Positions 1-7,479 are shown, counted from the stretch's first letter. The stretch: 22,058 nt of DNA from JAWLFI01 sp041685645 (GCA_041685645.1 JAWLFI010000022.1:1-22058); one strand, 5' to 3'. Translations and numbers: made by a program. Notes: generated from the sequence alone by a model not told the origin.

Positions 1-2
1 CA

Positions 3-842
3 ATTGACGAATACGGAAAACCAACCCTATCTGAAATCAATGGAGTAACCAATCAAGAAATAATTGATAGCTTGAAGGCTAAGACTACAGAGATAGAAAA
101 TTTCAATCCCCAAATACGAAATGGAAAACCTCAGCCTTCAATATACTTTATGAAGCTAACTTTTCCTACATATAAGTTTAGTCAAAGAACATATGGGCTT
201 CTTCAAGGGAGTGCTTATAACGAAGCTAAGCTCGAGGATTTTGAGTATCTTAATGAATCTGGTCAGAGATTTGATATGACAATTGGAGGGTTAGCAAACC
301 AATTCTTCGGAAAACCTTCTGAACATTTAGGATTGGGAGGAGGAATGAAAATTGACTTAGGCTATGCTGGTAAAAACAACATAATCTATGGATTAAATAT
401 GAGTTTCTACGGAAACAAACTAAAAAAAGAGTATCCAATCAATTCAACAAGAGAACAATTCTCAGGCCCACCAACACTATTGGTAGGATTGATCATCGGA
501 AAGTGGTACGATAAGTTCAATATACAATGTGAGATTAATTATGGTGTACAAAACATAACTGAAAAAGTTGCAGAAAATGACCCTGATTGGATTCAACTGA
601 ATGGATGGAGTCCTGGTTTTGTAATCAACTATCCGATCAAACTTGGAAAATATAATCCAATATATTACTATGGGGCACCTACACTTTTAGGAAATAATCT
701 GAATTTACATATTGGTATAAGGTATATCAAATTATCAATACGAGAAGCAACGGGACTAATGGCTGAATTAGGCGTAAGTTACAGAATGGTAATCAAAGGA
801 GTAAACGAATATAAATTGAAAGATGAATTTTTAAAAAGATAA
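3..842 (+). CDS. Partial TonB-C-like protein with barrel-like C-terminal part
   Basis: The reading frame is open from the window edge, so the 5' end is missing; 279 codons plus a TAA stop are visible. A TTG at 72 is only an internal codon. The first 55 or so visible residues (GKPTLSEINGV, then FNPQIRNGKPQPSIYF and FPTYK) resemble the C-terminal domain of TonB-type energy transducers, which has a GK turn, a helix and then a P..NGKP strand. The remaining 200 or so residues are rich in Gly, Tyr and Asn and alternate polar and apolar residues (for example GMKIDLGYAG, GLNMSFYG, NLHIGIRYIKL), as in outer-membrane beta-barrel strands. Placement in the envelope is inferred. The gene is AT-rich compared with the core genes further right. 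Its stop lies about 10 bp before the remnant IS21 end, so the insertion may have trimmed the original C-terminus. The family call is tentative. Confidence 0.6.
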   Translation: MDEYGKPTLSEINGVTNQEIIDSLKAKTTEIENFNPQIRNGKPQPSIYFMKLTFPTYKFSQRTYGLLQGSAYNEAKLEDFEYLNESGQRFDMTIGGLANQFFGKPSEHLGLGGGMKIDLGYAGKNNIIYGLNMSFYGNKLKKEYPINSTREQFSGPPTLLVGLIIGKWYDKFNIQCEINYGVQNITEKVAENDPDWIQLNGWSPGFVINYPIKLGKYNPIYYYGAPTLLGNNLNLHIGIRYIKLSIREATGLMAELGVSYRMVIKGVNEYKLKDEFLKR

Positions 843-852
843 TAATGCTGAA

Positions 853-1075
853 TAATCCGGAGCAAGCTGACCCACTGAGTAAAATAGGGTAAAAAAAATC
901 CGGAGCATGTTGACCCACCTTCTGTAAGGTTTCCGGATCATTGATTTGCGCATTTTTCAAAACACGTAAATCAAAATCATGATGGCAGGAAAACCAAAAC
1001 CCACGAGTCAAATCAAACAGTTATTGCGGCTACACAGTAAACGTCCGAGCAAGCACATGTTGTTCCCGAGCTATT
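853..1075 (+). mobile_element. Decayed left end of an IS21-type insertion sequence
   Basis: Two direct 22-bp repeats of the form AATCCGGAGCANGYTGACCC lie at 854-875 and 897-918, 43 bp apart. IS21-family ends carry such repeated terminal motifs. An ATG at 982 then begins a reading frame matching the usual start of Bacteroidota IstA (MAGKPKPTSQIKQLLRLHSK), which points inwards. The similarity stops after about 20 residues and the rest of istA, istB and the right end are absent from the window, so only a remnant is left. The family assignment rests on recognition of the end repeats and the IstA N-terminus. Confidence 0.7.
982..1041 (+). pseudogene. istA: istA transposase, N-terminal remnant
   Basis: From ATG 982 the translation reads MAGKPKPTSQIKQLLRLHSK, the start typical of IS21-family IstA in this phylum, just ahead of where the helix-turn-helix would come. 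After this the frame continues for another 28 codons to a TAA near 1128 without resembling a transposase. The DDE catalytic domain is missing, so the fragment cannot be active. Confidence 0.6.
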
Positions 1076-1209
1076 TTTTAAGTAAGGTGAGGGCTCAAAT
1101 TGCATTCGCCCTCTGCTCTTTGCTGTAATTTCCGGGCAACAGGGCATGTAAGTCTGACATTTCCATATCCGCAGTATGCACCACAGGTGTTGGAATTGTG
1201 TATGTTTTT

Positions 1210-1253
1210 AATGGGCTCACAATGGGCTCACAATGAGCTCACAATGAGCTCAA
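1210..1253 (+). repeat. Tandem repeat, four units of 11 bp
   Basis: The units AATGGGCTCAC, AATGGGCTCAC, AATGAGCTCAC and AATGAGCTCA follow each other without gaps. The last two units contain the palindrome GAGCTC. Two weaker echoes (AGGGCTTAT, AGGGCTCAA) follow at about 1321 and 1354. No gene covers it. The rest of 1076-1440 shows no convincing gene or signal. Confidence 0.9.
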
Positions 1254-1450
1254 ATATAGCAAATCATACTACCAAAAAGCTGAAAAAGCACTGTTTATCA
1301 CCATATTATGAATTTGCTAAAGGGCTTATTATAGACTCAAGACATAATAACTAAAGGGCTCAATAAGGGAATAAATATAGGAGTGAAAGTGTATTGGTAA
1401 AGAAAAAGATTGGTACGTAAATAAATGAAAATATAAAACCCTACACACAA

Positions 1451-1489
1451 CAGCACCTAAGAAAACATAGGGCGAACAATGCTTTCCGT
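1451..1489 (+). repeat. Dispersed repeat family, copy A (core only)
   Basis: This 39-bp core shares its first 22 bases exactly with copy B at 4432 (AACAGCACCTAAGAAAACAT and two more). It then continues with a variable stretch and GCTTTC, as in copies B and C. Beyond about 1490 it diverges from the other two copies, so it is either a short copy or one with a replaced 3' part. It stands about 250 bp upstream of the ATPase gene, in the same orientation as copies B and C. Confidence 0.75.
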
Positions 1490-1510
1490 AAGTTACGGGT
1501 TTGTGATTCC

Positions 1511-1678
1511 GAGGCGCTATGACGGCTTCGTGTTTTTCGACGAAAGTCGAGCGCTTCACACCATCGATATTGAAATTGAAGAGGAAAAATTACCCGAAAC
1601 ATATCCCTTCGGATTGTGAGGATCGGAGCCGTCGATTGAAAGACGGAGGTCGTGACCTCCATTTCGGTGAGCGAACCG
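1511..1678 (+). other. Hairpin-rich leader upstream of the ATPase gene
   Basis: Several inverted repeats follow in series. TCGAC-GAAA-GTCGA at 1537-1550 has a GNRA-type tetraloop and can be enclosed by 1511-1518 pairing with 1550-1557. CCGTC pairs with GACGG at 1629-1646, a perfect GGAGGTC/GACCTCC lies at 1645-1660, and CGGT/ACCG at 1665-1678. The middle two share bases, so they could be alternative folds. The block ends about 65 bp before the ATPase start codon. It may be a structured 5' leader or part of the dispersed repeat; I recognise no riboswitch consensus. A weak TATTTTG promoter-like box is at about 1709. Confidence 0.45.
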
Positions 1679-1743
1679 GGAATTTTTATGATTTTTGGTT
1701 GCAGGTTATTTTGTAACTTCGATCAAATCCCTACCGATCCAAG

Positions 1744-4407
1744 ATGAGTGCATCCGAAACCTTTGAAAAACCCTGGTCGAAAGCAGTCGACGACATCATA
1801 AATACAACTGATGCAGAGGCAAATAAGGGGCTGAGCACTGATGAAGTCAAAAAAAGATCAAAAAAATACGGTAGGAATAAATTGACCGAGTCGGAACAGA
1901 AGTCGGTTTTGGAAATTATCGCAGATCAAATGAAAACCCCTGTGGTCTACCTCTTGGCTGCAGCAGCGGCGCTTTCCTTCGTCATAGGTGATTTTCCAGA
2001 AGGCATAGCCATCGTGGTGGTACTTATCGTCAATGCGGCCATCGGCTTTGGGATGGAGTGGCAGGCGCAAAAGAGCATGCAGGCGCTGAAGAAATTGGAC
2101 AAAATCACGGCCAAGGTGGTCCGCGATGGAGAAGAGCAGGAAATTGATGCGGAAAAACTCGTGCCCGGCGATATGGTCATTCTCGGCGAGGGAAATGTAG
2201 TGCCCGCCGACATCCGCCTCATCGAAGTGAGCGATTTTCAAGTAGATGAATCGCCCCTCACCGGAGAATCCATTCCCGTAGAGAAACAAACGGAAGCGAT
2301 CAATGAAAACACCTCGACGGCCGATCGCGTCAACATGACTTTCAAAGGAACAGCGGTTTCCGGCGGAAAAGCAAAAGGGATCGTCACCGCCACCGGGATG
2401 AACACCGAAATCGGCAACATCTCGGAAATGGTCAGTTCGGCCGAAGAAGAAAGCATCCCCCTCAACCGCCGCCTTGCAAGTCTGTCCAAAAAACTCATTT
2501 GGGTCATCGTCGGCCTGGCGACCATCTTGTCAGTGTCGGGATGGATCGCGGGCCGGGATGTCTACAAAATTGTCCAGACCTCCATCGCCTGGGTGATCGC
2601 GGCCATTCCGGAAGGCCTGCCCATCGTGGCGAGCATTGCCCTGGCGAAGGGAATGCTGCGACTCGCAAAGAGCAATGTGGTGGTAAAACGCCTGGCATCG
2701 GTAGAAACACTCGGAGAAACCAATGTGATTCTCACCGATAAAACAGGAACCCTCACCGAGAACAAGCTCACTGTTCACACTCTATATTTGGGCGATACAA
2801 AAGAGGAAGCCTCCTGGGATAAAGACGAGGTGAGTTTCGATGAGTTTGAAACGGATCACGAGCTCTTCAAGCGGTTTTTTGAAGTGTCCGTGTTGGCCAA
2901 CGACGCCGATTACCGACCCGACAATGAGGAAGAATCATCGGGCGACCCTCTGGAAATCAGCTTGCTGCGTTTTGCCCACGCCTTCGATTCGGAGCACACC
3001 GACAAACTCCGCGACAGGGAAAGGGTGGCGGAGGATCCCTTCGACACTCTGGACAAGAGGATGGGAACCGTTTACAAGACGGATGAGGGATACCTAATGA
3101 CCGGGAAAGGAGCCGCCGAAGCCATGCTCGATATTTGCAGGAAAGTGCTGACTGTCGACGGTGAAAAAGACCTTTCGGAAGAGGATAAAAAAACCTGGCT
3201 TGAGCGAAACAATGAACTCGCAGAGGACGGCTTGCGCGCCTTGGCTTTTGCCTACCGCCAAACCGAGAATAAACCGGATGGAATCGACGACGGCGAGTTT
3301 ATGAAAGACATGGTGCTGGTCGGATTGGTCGGATTTTTGGATCCGCCCCGCGAAGACGTGATCGACTCTATAGACCTTTGTCACAAAGCGGGTATCGATG
3401 TGGTAATGGTAACGGGCGATCACCCTGGTACGGCCAACAATGTGGCCCGGGCCGTGCACATCCTGAAAAATGGCGAAGGAAAAACCATGAAGGGGAGCGA
3501 TCTCGAGGATGACATTAAATCATCGGACGTGGCAGAAGCGGAAGTGTTTGCCCGGGTAGACCCTGCGCAAAAGCTCAAGATCGTGCAGGCGTACCAAGAT
3601 GAAGGGCTGATCACCGGCATGACGGGCGATGGGGTGAACGACGCCCCCGCCCTCAAGAAAGCCGACATCGGCATTGCCATGGGAAAACGCGGTACCCAAG
3701 TGGCCAAGGAAGTGGCCGATATGGTGCTCAAAGACGACTCTTTCGCCTCCATTGTCGAGGCCATCCGCGAGGGGCGCATCATCTTCGAAAACATCCGCCG
3801 CTTCGTTGTGTACCAGCTATCCTACCACTTCAGCGAGATTGTGGTCATCGCCGCCGCGATGTTGATGATTTACGAGTTGCCGCTTCTACCCCTGCAGCTC
3901 TTGTTTCTCAACATCCTCCTCGATGTGTTTCCCGCACTCGCACTGGGTTTGGGGCGCGGACGTGACGGTGTAATGACCGATCCCCCGAAAGATCCCGGTG
4001 AACCCATCATTACCACGAAGGGCTGGCTCGTCATGGGCGCGTTCGGTATGCTCATCGCCGCCGGTGCGGGAGGCGCCTATTTTTACGCCTACTACGCCCT
4101 GGATGCAGACGTTAAAGTATGTAACAGCATCGCCTTTTTCACCCTCTCCGTCGCCCAATTGTTGAACGTGTTCAACATGCGCGACCACGACGAAAACTTC
4201 TTTAACAATCAGGTGACCGTCAATAAATATGTGTGGATGGCTTTGGTTCTCTGCGTCGGTGCCCTGGCTGCAGCTTACTTCATTCCAGGTTTGAGAGATA
4301 TCCTGTCGCTGCAGGAGATGGGCGGCGAACTTTGGGCGCTCATTGCGGTGTCCGCCCTTGCATCTTTCGGCCTGATTCAAGTCCTCAAACAAGTGGTTAA
4401 ATCGTGA
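1744..4407 (+). CDS. P-type cation-transporting ATPase (P2 type, Ca2+-ATPase-like)
   Basis: This 887-residue inner-membrane pump moves a cation using ATP. An N-terminal cation-ATPase domain (1-60) precedes the first membrane pair (about 66-105). The actuator domain carries TGES at 173-176. PEGLP at 289-293 is in membrane helix 4, and the phosphorylated Asp is D332 in DKTGT. The hinge TGDGVNDAP spans 627-635. The C-terminal helices follow, including LNILLDVFPALALG. In Ca2+ pumps the Glu of PEGL and the Asn and Asp of the N-x-x-x-D in helix 6 form site II, and all are present here. The helix 5 equivalent reads SYHFSEI, with His where SERCA has Asn768, so the ion is uncertain. There are no CPx or heavy-metal domains. 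The start is ATG 1744, with no strong ribosome site. The base composition is GC-richer than its left and right neighbours. Repeats A and B flank it. Confidence 0.93.
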   Translation: MSASETFEKPWSKAVDDIINTTDAEANKGLSTDEVKKRSKKYGRNKLTESEQKSVLEIIADQMKTPVVYLLAAAAALSFVIGDFPEGIAIVVVLIVNAAIGFGMEWQAQKSMQALKKLDKITAKVVRDGEEQEIDAEKLVPGDMVILGEGNVVPADIRLIEVSDFQVDESPLTGESIPVEKQTEAINENTSTADRVNMTFKGTAVSGGKAKGIVTATGMNTEIGNISEMVSSAEEESIPLNRRLASLSKKLIWVIVGLATILSVSGWIAGRDVYKIVQTSIAWVIAAIPEGLPIVASIALAKGMLRLAKSNVVVKRLASVETLGETNVILTDKTGTLTENKLTVHTLYLGDTKEEASWDKDEVSFDEFETDHELFKRFFEVSVLANDADYRPDNEEESSGDPLEISLLRFAHAFDSEHTDKLRDRERVAEDPFDTLDKRMGTVYKTDEGYLMTGKGAAEAMLDICRKVLTVDGEKDLSEEDKKTWLERNNELAEDGLRALAFAYRQTENKPDGIDDGEFMKDMVLVGLVGFLDPPREDVIDSIDLCHKAGIDVVMVTGDHPGTANNVARAVHILKNGEGKTMKGSDLEDDIKSSDVAEAEVFARVDPAQKLKIVQAYQDEGLITGMTGDGVNDAPALKKADIGIAMGKRGTQVAKEVADMVLKDDSFASIVEAIREGRIIFENIRRFVVYQLSYHFSEIVVIAAAMLMIYELPLLPLQLLFLNILLDVFPALALGLGRGRDGVMTDPPKDPGEPIITTKGWLVMGAFGMLIAAGAGGAYFYAYYALDADVKVCNSIAFFTLSVAQLLNVFNMRDHDENFFNNQVTVNKYVWMALVLCVGALAAAYFIPGLRDILSLQEMGGELWALIAVSALASFGLIQVLKQVVKS

Positions 4408-4431
4408 TAAATCTGATAAAAACCTAGGCCT

Positions 4432-4630
4432 AACAGCACCTAAGAAAACATAGAGTAGACAAGGCTTTCACAAAGGGGCGCTACTTTAGAAAACTCTGGG
4501 TTCAGGTGGACAGGAAAGAGCTGCGCTCCGCCTCCGGCTATTCGTTTATCCCACCACTGTGCCTCAGCTACGCGACTGAGGAGCAGCGCAGAGTGGAGCA
4601 AAAAGATCGCGACTTGGTTTGCAACCATTT
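4432..4630 (+). repeat. Dispersed repeat family, copy B (about 200 bp)
   Basis: It begins 24 bp after the ATPase stop. The core (4432-4469) matches copies A and C. The extended part matches copy C in order: CAAGGCTTTC, AAAG, TTTAG..AACT, a TT.AG.TGGAC block, CTCCGC, and finally GATCGCG followed by TTGCAA and CATT. Within it, CCTCAG-8-CTGAGG at 4562-4581 is enclosed by CCACT/AGTGG (4554-4558 with 4592-4596), so it can fold. No open frame of note is seen in it. The rest of the gap to 4811 holds no recognisable gene, only the promoter at 4799. Confidence 0.75.
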
Positions 4631-4798
4631 ATTGGCAGAAGTACTATATGCTTCGTATCTTCCCACCTGACGGACCCATAGCCGCCCGGCCGAACGTCGT
4701 TAATCATGGAAGATGGTGACAAGAAAAGTCGAGGGTTAATTCACAGACTGCCGTTGGCGTACATATGAACAAGTGGAACTACTGAATTCAGAATTTCG

Positions 4799-4806
4799 TA
4801 CCTTTG
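4799..4806 (+). promoter_or_regulatory. Bacteroidota-type -7 box TACCTTTG
   Basis: TACCTTTG fits TAnnTTTG, the -7 element of the main sigma factor in this phylum. The same TTCGTACCTTTGTA string occurs on the other strand before the GNAT-nitrilase gene. No clear TTTG -33 box lies at the usual spacing. Transcription should begin a few bases downstream, at or very near the GTG start at 4812. Confidence 0.6.
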
Positions 4807-4811
4807 TATGA

Positions 4812-5591
4812 GTGGATAACATTGGCGACATAGAGATTAAAGTCGTTGGGAAATCAGGCCATTTGGAACTAACACCTGATAATTACGACATTAGGCAGAT
4901 TGCAAGTATCTTGCAAAATGTCGAGGATTTGTTATTTCCCAACAGTAAAAAAGGCAGACCTCTTATTACCTATGATATACAAGAAGGATCAGTAAGGCAT
5001 ATCTTCAAAACACCAATTCAATATATCATCGGATTCAGTGCGATTCTTGGACAAATTCAAGACTCAAATTCGATTGACTTCCTTGATCTAAAAACTGCAA
5101 GAGCAATAGAAAGCATTCAAGAATTATCTCTCCAGAAAAATTATGAATTCCAATTTAGCACCTCTGTAAAAGACAATATAGAGCTTTCTATAAGCCCTAA
5201 AACGAAGTTTTACAGAACGGAAAACATTTGGGTAGATGCTGAATTTTATTTTTACGGAACATTAACAAACGCCGGAGGAAAAAGTAAAGCTAATATACAT
5301 TTGGATACTAAGGAATATGGTTCTTTAACCATTGATACAGGTAAAGATTTTTTAGAAGGACAAGAAGAGAACCTCTTGTATAAAAAGTTTGGTGTCAGAG
5401 CTACTGGTAAGCAAAATCTTGACACAGGCGAGTTGGATACTAAATCTTTAAAACTTTTAGAACTTATAGATTATAGTACAAAGTATGATTCTGACTATTT
5501 AAATGCATTAATCGCTAAAGCAAAAAAAAGCTGGGAAGGGGTAAATACAGACGATTGGTTATCAAATCTTAGAGGAGGATATGAAGCATAG
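4812..5591 (+). CDS. Conserved hypothetical protein paired with a PIN-domain gene
   Basis: This 259-residue soluble protein has no signal peptide and no membrane span. I recognise it only as the partner often found before PIN genes in Bacteroidota; its function is not known to me. The GTG at 4812 is the first possible start, since a TGA precedes it in frame, and there is no other Met in the protein. The ATG at 4808 is in another frame and stops after three codons. The start sits about 5 bp after a -7 promoter box, so translation may be leaderless, or an original ATG may have been lost by a small deletion. The gene is AT-rich. Its last codons contain GGAGG and overlap the PIN start by 11 bp, which suggests translational coupling. 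An antitoxin-like role is possible, but it is large for one. Confidence 0.75.
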   Translation: MDNIGDIEIKVVGKSGHLELTPDNYDIRQIASILQNVEDLLFPNSKKGRPLITYDIQEGSVRHIFKTPIQYIIGFSAILGQIQDSNSIDFLDLKTARAIESIQELSLQKNYEFQFSTSVKDNIELSISPKTKFYRTENIWVDAEFYFYGTLTNAGGKSKANIHLDTKEYGSLTIDTGKDFLEGQEENLLYKKFGVRATGKQNLDTGELDTKSLKLLELIDYSTKYDSDYLNALIAKAKKSWEGVNTDDWLSNLRGGYEA

Positions 5592-5980
5592 TGTTTTATT
5601 AGATACTAGCTTTTTTGTTCGTCTTCTTAATGATGAAGACCCTTTACATAATAATGCCAAAGGTTACTTCAAGTATTTTCTGGAAGAGGAAATAGTGCTA
5701 AAAGTTTCTACTATATCAATTGCAGAGTATTGTGTTAAAGGTAAGATTTTTGCGAATCCGGCTTCCTCATCCTGGCAAAGTTTGACATCAAATCCGTTCG
5801 TTCTTTGATTTTCCATATCTTTAGATTTGAAACAAAGATCTAGAGAGTCATGCCGCCAGGCAATATGCAGTTGCTCGGACGCTTACGTTTATGGCGGAAT
5901 TAGTGCCAAGTCCAAAGTTTGAAATTCTTGATATTTCAAGACCGTATAATGAAGCTTTTGGAGTTTTTGATTTGCAGTAA
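5581..5980 (+). pseudogene. PIN-domain protein, broken in the middle
   Basis: The N-terminal part (5581 to about 5745) reads MKHSVLLDTSFFVRLLND, with the first PIN acidic residue in LLDTS, and then STISIAEYCVKGKI, where the conserved Glu lies. After this the frame leaves the family and stops at 5806-5808. In another frame, 5831-5980 gives AARQYAVARTLTF and then KFEILDISRPYNEAFGVFDL before a stop, which looks like the proper C-terminus of such PIN proteins. The central region, with the remaining catalytic Asp residues, is missing or scrambled. PIN proteins are Mg2+-dependent RNases, often toxins of type II systems, and this one is probably inactive. GGAGG lies just before the ATG inside the upstream gene. 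A short N-terminal product of 75 residues could still be made. Confidence 0.7.
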
Positions 5981-6072
5981 GGGGTACGGTCTACAACACT
6001 GCATACCAAATCATAACCGTCTCATGGCAGACTATGCTTCATACACAAGCCGTGGCATTCATTAAAAGACAA

Positions 6073-6663
6073 ATGAAAAACCGAAAAACAGATTACTTTA
6101 TCGGAGGCGTGTTTTTAGCACTAACTATCGTATTCATTTTAGTTTCAATGACCAATGAATCTTTCTTTGATTGGGTTTTTGAAAGACACCATAATCCATG
6201 GAGTTGGTATTTAAGACCCTTGTTTTTGCTTCCATTCTGCTATTTCGCCTACAAAAAAAGTTTCGCGGGAATGATGATTTCCATTTTCGCCTTATTTACA
6301 AGTATGTTTTGGTTTCCAAAACCCGAAAATGTAAGTGAAAGCGCGATAAATTTCTTAGAATTTGAGAAAGACTATTTGTATGGAGAATGGAACTTAAATA
6401 AACAATTGCTAACCTTGTCCATTCCCATTTCATTTATTGCACTAGGACTAGCATTTTGGAAGCGGAGTTTCATAATGGGAATGGGTGTGGTAGTTTTAAT
6501 GGCTGTAGGGAAAATGGTATGGAGCATTGAAAATGCAGGTGAGTCAGGAAAGTCGATTTTGATTCCGGCGATTGTTGGCCTCCTGATTTGTTGCGGACTG
6601 ATTTATTATGGATTTAAAAGATCAGAAAAAACCCGAAATGCCAACAATGCTAAAAACACATAG
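6073..6663 (+). CDS. Multi-span membrane protein of unknown function
   Basis: A protein of 196 residues is read from ATG 6073 (MKNRKTDYFIGG), preceded by AAAAGA. An in-frame ATG at 6034 would add 13 polar residues and is less likely. Hydrophobic stretches at about residues 8-27, 46-58, 60-80, 115-130, 135-153 and 165-183 indicate an inner-membrane protein with five or six spans. It has no family motif I can name. It is AT-rich. The last codons, NANNAKNT, and the TAG stop lie inside repeat copy C (6643 onward), so its present C-terminus was set by the repeat. The short gap before it (5981-6072) has no clear promoter. It follows the broken PIN gene on the same strand. Confidence 0.75.
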   Translation: MKNRKTDYFIGGVFLALTIVFILVSMTNESFFDWVFERHHNPWSWYLRPLFLLPFCYFAYKKSFAGMMISIFALFTSMFWFPKPENVSESAINFLEFEKDYLYGEWNLNKQLLTLSIPISFIALGLAFWKRSFIMGMGVVVLMAVGKMVWSIENAGESGKSILIPAIVGLLICCGLIYYGFKRSEKTRNANNAKNT

Positions 6664-6858
6664 AGCAAGCAAGGCTTTCAGAAAGATCCTTTCATTTAGC
6701 GAACTTCAGTTTAGTTGGACTGGTAATCGCTCCCCTTTGACTCCGCTCAGGGCACCGAATCCTCCTCCGTTTCATACCCAAGACCGTTATCTTCCATTCT
6801 AATCCAACGAAATTCTCGATTCGCGATCGCGGATTGCAAATGGAGCCATTTCCCTGCA
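6643..6858 (+). repeat. Dispersed repeat family, copy C (about 215 bp)
   Basis: The core AACAATGCTAAAAACACATAG matches A and B with a few changes, followed by AGCAAGCAAGGCTTTCAG. It stays alignable with copy B through TTTAG..AACT, TTGGACTGG, CTCCGCTC and a final GATCGCGG..TTGCAA. CGCGATCGCG at 6822-6831 is a perfect palindrome inside a near-palindrome of 20 bp. The first 21 bases overlap the end of the membrane protein gene and provide its stop codon. Confidence 0.72.
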
Positions 6859-6863
6859 GTTGT

Positions 6864-6887
6864 TTCCCAGCCTCTACGCTGTGGGAA
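6864..6887 (-). terminator. Hairpin just after the DUF1428 gene
   Basis: TTCC and CAGC pair with GCTG and GGAA around a six-base loop, with a two-base bulge. The hairpin begins 5 bp beyond the stop of the minus-strand DUF1428 gene. No run of T follows it, so it is not a classical intrinsic terminator. It may protect or end the transcript. Confidence 0.3.
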
Positions 6888-6891
6888 TACC

Positions 6892-7281
6892 TTATTTTAC
6901 CTCTTCGTTCGATTGTACAAGGGGCTTGAATCCTCCATAGAGCATTCTTCCGGCGTCAAAAATCAATTTTTTAGGATCGGTCAATGGCGAGATTAATTTT
7001 GTCATTCTTGGATCTGTGGAAACTTTTTTGTTGGCTAAGTCACGTATCTCTTTTGAAGGAAAAACAACCCAACCAAACACAATTTCCTCGTCCTCCTTTG
7101 CATCTGCGGCTTTCGTAAATGATTTCGTGCCTTCTAAAGACAAATCATCACCAACGAATTCGAAGTAAGCAATTGCACCATACTCTTTCCAAATTTCAGC
7201 TACTTTTTCAGCGACCTTTTTGTACTCGTCCAAATAAATTCGGGGAATGGGAAGTACGAAGCCATCTATATAGTCTGTCAT
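6892..7281 (-). CDS. DUF1428 family protein
   Basis: A small cytosolic protein of 129 residues. MTDYIDGFVLPIP at the start and WVVFPSK, DPRM and MLYGGFKPLV toward the end are typical of DUF1428 (YbaA-like, a dimeric alpha/beta-barrel fold). The biochemical role of the family is not established. The start is taken as the ATG at 7281 because the family begins MTDYIDGF and AAAAGG lies 6 bp upstream. The open frame extends 14 codons further (to 7323) without family similarity. The usual length is about 117-120 residues, and the C-terminal VQSNEEVK is a short extra tail. It is on the opposite strand to the accessory genes to its left. Confidence 0.88.
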   Translation of the reverse strand: MTDYIDGFVLPIPRIYLDEYKKVAEKVAEIWKEYGAIAYFEFVGDDLSLEGTKSFTKAADAKEDEEIVFGWVVFPSKEIRDLANKKVSTDPRMTKLISPLTDPKKLIFDAGRMLYGGFKPLVQSNEEVK

Positions 7282-7479
7282 ATTTTTACCTTTTGGGTTG
7301 TAGTCCAAAGTTTCGAGGGTCAAGCCTTTGTTATATCCTTGTTTTCCAAAACCTCACCTTCATCATTAACATTCTTTATTATAAAGTTCATGATTCATAC
7401 GGCATAAATCCAGAAGACAACCCGCTGCACTTTCTCACAGCCTCGCATCCTAAAGGTGGCCGGGGAAGCCATTGCTTTA

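Noticed and set aside
1210..1253. CRISPR array
   Set aside because: The units are 11 bp and directly adjacent with no spacers, and there are no cas genes.
1100..1354. Small gene across the tandem repeat
   Set aside because: The translation is low in structure, runs through the tandem repeat and has no ribosome site or family similarity.
1511..1740. Mn2+ (yybP-ykoY) or Mg2+ (M-box) riboswitch before the ATPase
   Set aside because: The conserved strings of those classes, such as GGGGAGUA, are not present; only generic stems are seen.
3886..4392. Long open frame on the minus strand inside the ATPase gene
   Set aside because: It is a frame shadow of a GC-rich gene with all catalytic motifs in the plus frame; its translation has no family character.
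4428..4630. Repeats A-C as integron attC sites framing cassettes
   Set aside because: Only copy B has a RYYYAAC-type box (GCCTAAC), no matching GTTRRRY end is present, and no integrase is seen.
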